Of a stretch of DNA of 64,000 nucleotides, positions 55,086 to 62,833 are shown piece after piece. Position numbers and translations under genes: made by a program. The DNA comes from CAZGUX01 sp964529305. Lineage in GTDB: Bacteria; Acidobacteriota; Terriglobia; Bryobacterales; Bryobacteraceae. Numbering within the stretch: position 1 is the stretch's first letter; each line of letters starts with the position of its first letter. Under the pieces are notes generated by a model. That model saw nothing but the letters and a program-made list of their open reading frames with translations. It had not been told where the DNA came from and ran no database searches. Where the stretch lies: NCBI GenBank assembly GCA_964529305.1, contig CAZGUX010000197.1:1-64000 (forward strand), written 5' to 3'.

Positions 55086-55859
55086 CTAGCCCTGAAACAG
55101 CCTCTGCGCCGTCAATCTGCGGATCTTTTCTTTCACACCTTCGCTGACTTCCAGGATCTCGAGCTTGGCCAGCGCCGGTTCCGGGTAGTGAAACGGCATC
55201 CCCGTGCCGAACACGACACGGTCCTCGCCGAGATTCGCGATCAACTGTCCAATCTCATTCGAAATCTCGGCGGTGAGCAAGGCGATGTCGATCACGTAAT
55301 TGGCCGGCAGCCCATTGTTCTTCCGGCCCAGGATCGACGCCGTATATCCCGATCCGTTCACCAGGACAAAGCGGGCCCGAGGAGTTGCCCGGACCAGTGC
55401 TGCGATCTCGTCGAAGTCGACATTGGGCACATCGACCAGCCAACTCTGCTGACGCCGGTCCTCCACCCGGATCGGAATCGAGATCAGCATCCGGTGCTCG
55501 GCGGCTGCGTTCACCAGTTCCAGCGCGCGAGGGTCGTTCAGACGGTACTGGTGCCAGCGCGGATACAGCCGGACGCCGCCCATACCGAACTCTTCCCGGC
55601 AGATCCGCAGATCGTCCCGCCACCCCGCATACACCGGATTCAGTACGGCCAGGGGAATCAGGCGTCCCGCGTGGCCTTTCACCTGTGCCGCAACCTCCTC
55701 GTTGCCGGAGTTCGCGTTGCGGTAGGTGATGGCGGCCGCGCTCGACACGAGCGCCTCCTGAATGCCCGCGCGATCCATCAGGCGCAACAGTCCCCCGGCG
55801 TCGTTATAGCGCAACTGCCGGAACGCGAAATGGCCGAGGTAGGCATTGACGTCGATCAT
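55086..55859 (-). CDS. Amidohydrolase-2-like TIM-barrel protein (cytosolic)
   Basis: This 257-aa protein begins MIDVNAYLGHFAFRQLRYND, where the usual D-x-H-x-H metal motif of amidohydrolase-2 proteins is replaced by D-V-N-A-Y. GMGGVRLYPRWHQYRLNDP, IRVEDRRQQSW and DRVVFGTGMPFHYPEPAL (usual G-x-D-x-P replaced by GTGMPF) complete the fold. The missing metal ligands suggest an altered or lost hydrolase activity. Its ATG overlaps the stop of the preceding amidohydrolase (ATGA), so the two are co-produced and may form a complex. Confidence 0.75.
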   Translation of the reverse strand: MIDVNAYLGHFAFRQLRYNDAGGLLRLMDRAGIQEALVSSAAAITYRNANSGNEEVAAQVKGHAGRLIPLAVLNPVYAGWRDDLRICREEFGMGGVRLYPRWHQYRLNDPRALELVNAAAEHRMLISIPIRVEDRRQQSWLVDVPNVDFDEIAALVRATPRARFVLVNGSGYTASILGRKNNGLPANYVIDIALLTAEISNEIGQLIANLGEDRVVFGTGMPFHYPEPALAKLEILEVSEGVKEKIRRLTAQRLFQG

Positions 55860-56716
55860 CGCACGCCCCTCCGGCCCAGGATCTTCTGGAAATTGGCTCC
55901 CAGGATCGCGCGCCTGTCGGCCTCGGGAATCTGCGCTCCCCGCATGCGGCCGACACTCGCCGTCATCGACAGGTCGGTGGCGAACAGAAGCCGCTCTGTC
56001 CCCAGGACGCGATGTGCCATCTCCACGACCCCTTCATCGGCCACGCTGCCGCTGGTATCCAGATACACGCTGGGCGCATTGCGAAGCGACTTGATCTCCC
56101 ACTCCCAATCGCCCCCGCCGCAGATGTGCGCGCAGATCAGCAGGGCCTCGGGGTACCGGCGCGCCAACTCCGCAAGATGGCTGCCGTCGCTGATCCTCGG
56201 CTGGGGCGTCGACAGCCACATTGTGTGCCCAGCGTGATGCAGAATCGGAATCCGCAGGCGGATCGCCAGTTCGACCACCGGGTACACCACCGGTTCATTG
56301 GCGAAGTAGGTGTTGTAGAGCTTGATGCCGATGAAGCCACGCTCCTCGATCGACCGGCGAACCTCCTTCAGCGCCTCCCGGCCGTGACCCGGATTCACGA
56401 AGCAATAGCCGAGAACGCGGCCGGGGAACCGCCGCATCGCTTCCGCCACCCAGTCGTTGCACTGGCGAAACAACTCCGGCGTAGCGTCGCGTTTGTCGGT
56501 GAGAATCGAGCAGCACAGTTGGTCGATGCCGAGCTTGTCGGCGGCGTCCACCATCTTTCGGTCCAGGTCGGACCAGTTGGCGATGCTGTGGTGGGTCAGG
56601 TGGGTGTGACAGTCGATGACCTTGGCGCCCGAGATGGCTGCGCCCATCGGCGCGGCTGCCAACCCTGAAACAAAACTCCGGCGTGAGAGAGAAGCGATGC
56701 CCGCATGTTTGGACAT
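55856..56716 (-). CDS. Tat-exported amidohydrolase-2 family protein
   Basis: The ATG at 56716 (286 aa) is chosen because it starts a Tat-like signal (SLSRRSFVSGLAAAPMGAAIS); the longer frame to 56989 is shadow. KVIDCHTHLTHHS provides the HxH metal motif. GFIGIKLYNTYFANEPV, LRIPILHHAGHT (metal-binding His) and RLLFATDLSMTASVGR (with catalytic-type Asp) follow the amidohydrolase-2 pattern. It thus has the metal ligands its overlapping downstream neighbour lacks. The reaction is unknown; decarboxylases and lactonases occur in this family. A TATAAT lies about 70 bp upstream. Confidence 0.82.
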   Translation of the reverse strand: MSKHAGIASLSRRSFVSGLAAAPMGAAISGAKVIDCHTHLTHHSIANWSDLDRKMVDAADKLGIDQLCCSILTDKRDATPELFRQCNDWVAEAMRRFPGRVLGYCFVNPGHGREALKEVRRSIEERGFIGIKLYNTYFANEPVVYPVVELAIRLRIPILHHAGHTMWLSTPQPRISDGSHLAELARRYPEALLICAHICGGGDWEWEIKSLRNAPSVYLDTSGSVADEGVVEMAHRVLGTERLLFATDLSMTASVGRMRGAQIPEADRRAILGANFQKILGRRGVR

Positions 56717-56738
56717 TTCAGGTTCCAGCGTTGGCTGG

Positions 56739-56767
56739 TCGGAGACCGGCGTGGCGCCGGTCTCCGA
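56739..56767. repeat. 12-bp-stem hairpin in the amidohydrolase leader
   Basis: TCGGAGACCGGC (56739-56750), loop GTGGC, GCCGGTCTCCGA (56756-56767). The stem is perfect. It lies between the candidate -10 (56786-56791) and the amidohydrolase ATG, so it would be in the 5' leader. Similar GAGACCGGCG palindromes are, as I recall, dispersed in acidobacterial genomes. Confidence 0.5.
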
Positions 56768-56785
56768 TCGGCGCTTCGAAGGGCC

Positions 56786-56791
56786 ATTATA
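56786..56791 (-). promoter_or_regulatory. TATAAT -10-like hexamer upstream of the amidohydrolase pair
   Basis: A perfect minus-strand TATAAT about 70 bp before the ATG at 56716. No convincing -35 was found 16-18 bp upstream. Confidence 0.3.
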
Positions 56792-56802
56792 GTTGGACCG
56801 TT

Positions 56803-59169
56803 CTACCAGCGCACCGTGGTCTTGCGGCCTTCGGTTTCGCCGCGCAGCCAGAGATAGAGTGGCGCATGTGGGGCGGGAGCCGGCCAGGGCATCGTGATGG
56901 ACAGAGTCTGCGCGCCTCCGGGCGCGGCGGCCGGGAGTTCCGTGACCCGGAGTCCGGAGTCCGCGCTCCAGCCCACTCGCTCGATCCACTCGAGGTCGCT
57001 GCCTTCCAGCACACCGGCAAACCCGGCGTCGCCGCTCTTCTCATCGGTCAGGCGGAAGCGGGCAATGCGAGGAACCCGGACAACCTGTCCCAGGGTTACC
57101 GGGTCCGAGTTCCCCTCCGGATCCGTGGCGATCCGGAGGACGAGGCGGCAGCCAGGCTGCCCGACCAGTCCCGGATCGATCACCACGTAGAGCGAGTCGG
57201 CCGCCGACCGCTCCGCCCGCAGGCCTTCCACTCGTCCACCCACACGGACGCGTTTGCGGGCCAGTTCCGCGGTGGCGTCGTCGCAGCCGGCTTCGACCAT
57301 CGCCTGCGGCTTCACGTGAGCGACCGTCAACCCGAAGCTGGCCGGCAAATGCGCGCCCAGTTCGTCGTTCTTCAGCGCAATCGCCGATTCCGCGGGACGG
57401 GACGGCCGCACGTGGGTCACTCGCGGACGCGGACCCACCACATCGATGGCCGAGGGCAGGGGAGTGGGATCTTCCAGGTCCCGCAGGTACACCCGGAAGG
57501 CAAGTTTGTCCCCGGGTTTCGCCGCGGCAGCCAGCACGCCGCGGACGCGAAGGTACGTAGCCGTTCGCGATTCGATTTCAAAGGCCGCTCCCTCGGCTTC
57601 GATTCTCGTGATCGCATCCAGCCGCTCGCCCTTGAGCGCGATCGCCTGGCCGCGTTCCCCCACGTTCAGCCGGAGCGGAAGGTTGGTGAATCGGGGTGGT
57701 TCGGGGCGAACCGGAATCGTGATCTCCTGCCGGTCGTTTCCCGCCTGGACCAACACGAGACGGACAGGGCCCGGCGCCAGCTTAGAGGTATCGATGTCGA
57801 CCGCCAGCGTCGATTGCGGCCCGCCTCGAAAGCCCTTTGGCAGCCGGAACGCCGCCTCGAGGCCTTCCTGCTCCACTCGCTCGACAAACTCGAAGTCCGC
57901 GCCTTCCAGGTCGACGGTCACTTTCCCGCGACCGGCGATCAGCTTCGGCTTGGAATTGCGCGCCAGCCTCACCGGTTTCAGGTCGGAGAGAGGCCGGACG
58001 TCCACCTCGACTTTGGTATCGAACGAGTTCCAATCCCAGATGCCTTCCAACTGGTGACGGCCGGGTGAGAATTGGTCCGCGGGGAACGCCGCGTCCAGCA
58101 CGGGTTTGCCCGGCACGGTCAGGACCTTCGCCGACACCCTCCGCCCATCGGGCGTCACCCACTGCCAGTGCCGGACACGATCGAGCAACGCTGCATCCGC
58201 CGTGACGGCCAGCCGTGACGTAGCTCCGAGCGGAACCGGCGCGGGGCCGGCAAGAGCGACCGCCGGAGGCTGGACGCCCGGAAAGTTTCGGGCCCACAGG
58301 TAGGCCGGCCGGGTTCGGGCGGACGGCGGGGCGTGTTTGGCGCACAAGGTAAGGGCTTCGCCGCCGCCCAACTGCGCGAACGACGATCGCAACTCCAGCC
58401 GCGGAAACAGCAGCGTGTGGAGGTTCGTCAACAGCGCGGCGCCGCCCGCGCCCAAGCCGACCGTGCTTCCGAAGAAAAGTCCCGCCACCGACGCGGCCAG
58501 GCTCGCCGATTGCTGGAGCCGCGCGTGCGGTTCCGTGCGCAGCGGATCGTAGGTGGACAGGGCCGGGTTCACCGCGCGAAGCAGCGTCAACGTCTGTTCG
58601 TCCGGCGGCGCGGCGCGATTCAGCCGGGCGCCCGTTCCATATTGAGTGGCAAAGCTTCGGACCGCGACATCGAGATCCTGCCCCAGGTTCCGGTTGACGT
58701 CGGAGAGCGCCCGCAGAATTGCCTCGGTCTGCGCGGTTTGTTCCGCGTATCGGGCCAGTTGGTTCAGCACCTCGCGGTCGCGCTCGCCCACTTGTTCGAT
58801 CTTGCCGCGATCCAGTCCTTCCGGCCCCCAAACGATCGCGGCTAGCGATACGTCAAAGGGCACGGTCCACTCGGCAGTGGCGGCCGCCGGCTTGGATTCA
58901 AGCAGCCGCAACGGGCCCTGATTCGTGGGGGCCACCAGCAGGGACAACTCGCCCTTCTGCGGCGTTGCGCTAGACGTGGGGAAATACAGCAGCCGGGTTC
59001 CGGCGGGCAAATGATTCAGGCTTTGGATCGGGAGAGCCGCACCACCTTCAGGGGCAACCGCCATCAGGCGGAGTTCCGCCACCGGCAAGCCGGAAGGACA
59101 GGTCCCCGCGCCATCGAGTGGTAGTGCCAACAACGACGCAAGGACCCAAAGGCTTCGCAACATTCGCAA
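56803..59169 (-). CDS. Large secreted protein of unknown function
   Basis: This 788-aa protein has signal peptide MRMLRSLWVLASLLALPLDG. An N-terminal globular part (about 25-130) and a helical region (LDRGKIEQVGERDREVLNQL, then RYAEQTAQTEAILRALSDVN) are followed by a short hydrophobic Gly/Ala segment (VAGLFFGSTVGLGAGGAALL, about 230-250). From about 290 onward it is beta-rich, with repeated TIG/IPT-like blocks of the pattern V-x-L-x-G-x-x-L/F-x-x-I/V-x-R-V/I-E (for example VTVDLEGADFEFVERVEQEG, IALKGERLDAITRIEAEG, GVLEGSDLEWIERVGWS). I recognise no named family. It may be a surface or outer-membrane-associated scaffold. Confidence 0.75.
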   Translation of the reverse strand: MRMLRSLWVLASLLALPLDGAGTCPSGLPVAELRLMAVAPEGGAALPIQSLNHLPAGTRLLYFPTSSATPQKGELSLLVAPTNQGPLRLLESKPAAATAEWTVPFDVSLAAIVWGPEGLDRGKIEQVGERDREVLNQLARYAEQTAQTEAILRALSDVNRNLGQDLDVAVRSFATQYGTGARLNRAAPPDEQTLTLLRAVNPALSTYDPLRTEPHARLQQSASLAASVAGLFFGSTVGLGAGGAALLTNLHTLLFPRLELRSSFAQLGGGEALTLCAKHAPPSARTRPAYLWARNFPGVQPPAVALAGPAPVPLGATSRLAVTADAALLDRVRHWQWVTPDGRRVSAKVLTVPGKPVLDAAFPADQFSPGRHQLEGIWDWNSFDTKVEVDVRPLSDLKPVRLARNSKPKLIAGRGKVTVDLEGADFEFVERVEQEGLEAAFRLPKGFRGGPQSTLAVDIDTSKLAPGPVRLVLVQAGNDRQEITIPVRPEPPRFTNLPLRLNVGERGQAIALKGERLDAITRIEAEGAAFEIESRTATYLRVRGVLAAAAKPGDKLAFRVYLRDLEDPTPLPSAIDVVGPRPRVTHVRPSRPAESAIALKNDELGAHLPASFGLTVAHVKPQAMVEAGCDDATAELARKRVRVGGRVEGLRAERSAADSLYVVIDPGLVGQPGCRLVLRIATDPEGNSDPVTLGQVVRVPRIARFRLTDEKSGDAGFAGVLEGSDLEWIERVGWSADSGLRVTELPAAAPGGAQTLSITMPWPAPAPHAPLYLWLRGETEGRKTTVRW

Positions 59170-59282
59170 GGACGGATGAACCCGTTGGCCAATTCGGCCC
59201 GATCACGCGTTCATATCTTACAGACGCGTGGCGGGTGAGAAAAGTTGGCCTTGAATACCAACAAATCGCGTGGGGCCTAAAG

Positions 59283-59316
59283 GGCGCGCTGAAGCGCGCC
59301 GCGGACTAAAGTCCGC
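59283..59316. repeat. Tandem-hairpin element, copy B
   Basis: GGCGCGC-TGAA-GCGCGCC (59283-59300) is followed directly by GCGGAC-TAAA-GTCCGC (59301-59316). On the other strand the loops read TTTA and TTCA, as in the copy at 31916-31949, while the stem bases differ and stay paired. It sits in the 165-bp gap between the DinB gene and the 788-aa protein gene. Confidence 0.6.
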
Positions 59317-59334
59317 ACCACATAGGGCGTGCCA

Positions 59335-59823
59335 CTAACTCCACTCGGGCGCTGGCCGGCCCTTCCACAGCCAAACGATGAAATCCAGGATCGGCGTCTT
59401 CCCTCCCAGTTCCCTCAGGCGCACGGCGTTCTGCGACCGGTGACCCAGACTATGTAGCGCCGACTGCGTGAGCGCCTCCGCCACCGTGATCTGGATGGGA
59501 GGCTCCTGAAACCAGGGCAGCGTGACAATCTCGCCCAACCGCGCGTCCAGGTCGCCCGCCAGGAAGTCCTCGTACCCTTGATGGTTCTGCCGTATTTGCT
59601 CCCGCAGGAGTCGCGGTTCCGCCGTGGGCGGCAGAGACAAGCGCTCGACCGACTCGCCGCGCGCGACGCGCAAAAAGACGTACTGAACTTGCGCGATGTG
59701 GTGCAGCCGTTTGCGGAGCGCCTGATCCTCCAGCGCCGCGGGACAGGCGTCCAGTGCCTTCCAGTATTCGGCATCGGCCCATGCCTGGTGGCGGTGGAGG
59801 TCCCGCAGATCGTGAACGTTCAT
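59335..59823 (-). CDS. DinB family protein
   Basis: The start MNVHDLRDLHRHQAWADAEY at 59823 (162 aa) follows AAAGGAAG. It is a four-helix bundle of the DinB/YfiT group with conserved histidines in LHHIAQVQYVFLR and SALHSLGHRSQNAVRLRELGG, the expected metal ligands. Members include mycothiol- or bacillithiol-dependent transferases and many proteins of unknown activity. The gene is 19 nt downstream of the 463-aa conserved unknown, so the two probably form an operon. Confidence 0.88.
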   Translation of the reverse strand: MNVHDLRDLHRHQAWADAEYWKALDACPAALEDQALRKRLHHIAQVQYVFLRVARGESVERLSLPPTAEPRLLREQIRQNHQGYEDFLAGDLDARLGEIVTLPWFQEPPIQITVAEALTQSALHSLGHRSQNAVRLRELGGKTPILDFIVWLWKGRPAPEWS

Positions 59824-59842
59824 ACGATTTCTTCCTTTCGGC

Positions 59843-61234
59843 TTACGCGCGACGGAAAACCCCGCGATCGCGAATGAGTTCGGCGACATCGGGCGGAACC
59901 TGGTCCACCCACGACGGATCGCCCGTGCGAATCTTGTGGAGCACGTCCGCGGGCTGAATGGAAAGGTACTCGGGCGTGTACTTCCGAATCCCCTCGATCG
60001 ATCCGTTCTCCACGAGGTGCGAATACAGGTGCCGCAGGTTCGGCGCAACCTCCATGGTCTCGACAGTGACCACACGCCCGTCCTGGAGCATCGGATAGAC
60101 GTAGAGCTTCAGCCCGTTCCGGAACAGCCTCCCGAACGATTCCAGGATCCCACCTTCCAGATGGTCGTAGTATTTTTCGTTGAAGATCTCGAGCAGGCTG
60201 GGCACGCCGAGACCCATCGCGACCATCTTCTTCGTGTAGCGGAACAGGTGCTGGGCCAGCCGGTAATACTCGGCGAAATTCGAGACCATCATCGACACGC
60301 CGACCGGGCTTAGCGTGTCAACGCGGTCCAGGAAGTCCTGCTTGTCGATGGTCCCCTCCACCTTCAGGTGACTCATGGTCATCTCGAAGATCGGGACCAC
60401 CTGCCCGGCATCCACGGCAGGTTCCTTCAGGAAAAGCTCGTAGGCTTGCCGCAGCAGTTCGGCCGTCGCGAGGGTGACCGGCCGGAAGCTGCCTCTCCCT
60501 ACGATCACGGGCTTCTGGTAGAGGGCTTCGGAAAGCTCCACCGGCTCGCCCTTCGCATCGAACATCGCCGCGCCCGACAAGCCGAGTTGCACCAGGTGCA
60601 GGGTCATCAGGCGGTTGTCCACGGACTGGAAGGCGGGTCCCGAGAACGAGATCATGTCGATCTCCATCTGGCCCGAACCGAGGTTGTCGGCGAGCGAGCC
60701 GATCAGGGCTTCCGGGTCCTGCCAGAGATCCTTGGCCGCGGACACCAGGTTGACCCCCAGAATCCCCAGCGTGTCCTGCTGCTGGTGGTTCTCGCGATCG
60801 AGCAGGCGGACGTGAATCAGAATGTCGGAAGGCGCGCCGCGCGGCTCGGTCTGGAAGCGGATGCCCAGCCAGCCGCGGCCTTCTTCCTTGCGTGAGAAAC
60901 TGGTGGCCGCGACGGTGTCGGCGAAGGCGAAGAACCGCGACGTCTCGCCGCGGCTGGCATCCAGGCGCTCGATCAGCCGGCGATATTCATAGTCCAGCAT
61001 CTCCTGAAGCCGCTGCCGGCTGACGTAGCGGCGGGCAGGGCCGTAGATGGCATCGCTGAACTTCATGTCGTAGGCCGACATGGCCTTGGCGACCGTGCCG
61101 GCCGCGGCGCCGACTCGAAAGAACCAGTGAGCTACCTCCTGTCCGGCGCCGATCTCCGCGATGACGCCGTAAAACGACTTGTCCAGATTGACCTGGAGCG
61201 CTTTGTGGTGCGTAGGCGGAACCTCTCGCGTCAT
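59843..61234 (-). CDS. Conserved soluble protein of unknown function
   Basis: This 463-aa protein has no signal peptide or membrane segment. The strongly patterned N-terminal part (ALQVNLDKSFYGVIAEIGAG, VGAAAGTVAKAMSAYDMKFS, YGPARRYVSRQRLQEMLDYE) and GWLGIRFQTEPRGAPSDI look like a widespread conserved family that I recall without a secure function; some database names for it (for example receptor-like) do not fit a protein lacking signal or barrel. EIDMISFSGPAFQSVDNRLM and FRPVTLATAELLRQAYELFL are further conserved blocks. The open start at 61234 suits the family. DinB follows after 19 nt. Confidence 0.75.
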   Translation of the reverse strand: MTREVPPTHHKALQVNLDKSFYGVIAEIGAGQEVAHWFFRVGAAAGTVAKAMSAYDMKFSDAIYGPARRYVSRQRLQEMLDYEYRRLIERLDASRGETSRFFAFADTVAATSFSRKEEGRGWLGIRFQTEPRGAPSDILIHVRLLDRENHQQQDTLGILGVNLVSAAKDLWQDPEALIGSLADNLGSGQMEIDMISFSGPAFQSVDNRLMTLHLVQLGLSGAAMFDAKGEPVELSEALYQKPVIVGRGSFRPVTLATAELLRQAYELFLKEPAVDAGQVVPIFEMTMSHLKVEGTIDKQDFLDRVDTLSPVGVSMMVSNFAEYYRLAQHLFRYTKKMVAMGLGVPSLLEIFNEKYYDHLEGGILESFGRLFRNGLKLYVYPMLQDGRVVTVETMEVAPNLRHLYSHLVENGSIEGIRKYTPEYLSIQPADVLHKIRTGDPSWVDQVPPDVAELIRDRGVFRRA

Positions 61235-61409
61235 GACGTGTCTCAGGATACCGCACGCTTCGTTCGGACGGCGCCCGCCGGCCCTCGCACCTACCTCACA
61301 TACGGCTGATTGGGCCGATGCAGCAGCCCACGCAGGTGAAGCGGAGCGTCAGGCCGCCTCACGGCGGCCGCTCTTCTGGCTCTGTTCTGCAGTCCCTGGG
61401 ATCGAAGCC

Positions 61410-62738
61410 TTACGGCCGGACAATGGTCCCGTCCAGCTTGCGGTCGTTGCCTCGGCTGCCTCCGGGGGACTTGTAGGGGAATTTCGCCGCCAGGCTCTCG
61501 TTGATGTCGACACCCAAGCCTGGCTGCTCGTTCGAATACATGTAGCCGCCGCGGATCTCCGGCGCGCCCGGAAACACTTCGCGCAGGGTGTCCGAAAAGT
61601 AGTGTTGCTCCTGGATGCCGAAGTTGAAGGCCGTCAGGTCCAGGTGCATGTTGACCGCATGGCCGACCGGCGAGACGTTCCCCGGCCCATGCCACGCCGT
61701 CCGGACATTGAAAAAGTCGCACATAGCCGCGACCTTGCGGCACATATTCAGGCCGCCGACCGCCGAGACATGAATCCGGATGAAATCGATCAACCGCTCG
61801 GTCACCAGGTTCATCCATTCGTGGCGATTGACAAACAGCTCGCCCATCGCCAGCGCCGTGGTGGTTTGCTTGCGCATGATGCGGAACCAGTCCACGTCTT
61901 CCGGTGCGAACGGGTCTTCCAGAAAAAACAGGCGGTAGGGCTCAACCGCCTTGGCCAATTGCAGCGCCAGGGACGGCGGCACCCGCTCGTGCACGTCGTG
62001 CAGGAGTTCGACATCGAAGCCGAGTTTGCTTCGCAGGTACTCGAACATCTGAATGGTGCGGTTGACGTAGGGCGTAGGTTCGAACACCGGCGAAGGCCGC
62101 GCGTTGATCGGCCGCATTTTCTGAATCGCCTCCGACGTTTGCGCCCCGGACACGCCGTAGCCGGAAAAACCCGGCGTGGCCACCTGGCAGCGGACGTGCC
62201 GGTAGCCTTGCGACATCCATTTCCGCACTTGGTCTTCCACGTCGCTCAACTCGCGCCCCTGCGCGTGCGCGTACAGCGGCACCGCCGCCCGCACCTTCCC
62301 CCCGAGCAATTGATAGACCGGCACGCCGCACCGCTTGCCGAGGATGTCCCACAGCGCGCCATCCGCCCCGCTCAGGGCGTTATTCAGCGTGACGCCGCTT
62401 CGAAAATACGACGACACGTACGCCGACTGCCAGATGTCCTCGATATCGGCTGGGTTCTTGCCGATGAGGAACGGCTTCAAGTAGTCGTTCACGGCACTCG
62501 CCACGGCGAGCGGACGTTCCCGGTGGGTGGCGCAGCCGATTCCATAGAGGCCGGGCTCGCTGGTCATCACCTTGACGACCACCAGGTGATCGCCCCCTGG
62601 CTGGGTCAGGATGGTTTTGACGTCGGTAATCTTCAGCTCAGGGAGCCCCCTGCGCGCCTGGGTCTGGGCGCCGGCCAGCGGACCCGCCCCGGCCAGCCAG
62701 CCGAAGCCGGCCGTCTGCAGCAGATTGCGTCGATTCAT
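61410..62738 (-). CDS. Tat-exported enolase-superfamily protein, D-mannonate dehydratase-like
   Basis: The ATG at 62738 (442 aa) follows AGGAG and starts a Tat-like signal (MNRRNLLQTAGFGWLAGAGP); the longer frame is shadow. The capping domain (about 38-150) and barrel follow the ManD group: AHAQGRELSDVEDQVRKWMS, GYRHVRCQV, VELLHDVHERVPP (first metal Asp and acid/base region), FFLEDPFAPED (metal Glu), TTTALAMGELF (third metal Glu) and RTAWHGPGNVSPVGHA (catalytic His). The family dehydrates D-mannonate or D-gluconate to 2-keto-3-deoxygluconate. An exported member is unusual. KdgK and Eda, which would use the product, are encoded at 10.2-11.9 kb. Confidence 0.85.
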   Translation of the reverse strand: MNRRNLLQTAGFGWLAGAGPLAGAQTQARRGLPELKITDVKTILTQPGGDHLVVVKVMTSEPGLYGIGCATHRERPLAVASAVNDYLKPFLIGKNPADIEDIWQSAYVSSYFRSGVTLNNALSGADGALWDILGKRCGVPVYQLLGGKVRAAVPLYAHAQGRELSDVEDQVRKWMSQGYRHVRCQVATPGFSGYGVSGAQTSEAIQKMRPINARPSPVFEPTPYVNRTIQMFEYLRSKLGFDVELLHDVHERVPPSLALQLAKAVEPYRLFFLEDPFAPEDVDWFRIMRKQTTTALAMGELFVNRHEWMNLVTERLIDFIRIHVSAVGGLNMCRKVAAMCDFFNVRTAWHGPGNVSPVGHAVNMHLDLTAFNFGIQEQHYFSDTLREVFPGAPEIRGGYMYSNEQPGLGVDINESLAAKFPYKSPGGSRGNDRKLDGTIVRP

Positions 62739-62833
62739 GGAGGAGCTCCTTTCGTTGAGTCTCCAGGCATGGTATATGATCCCGACGGTGGCTCCAAGGC
62801 ACGACAAAGGATTCCGGAGGTCGGACGCATCGC

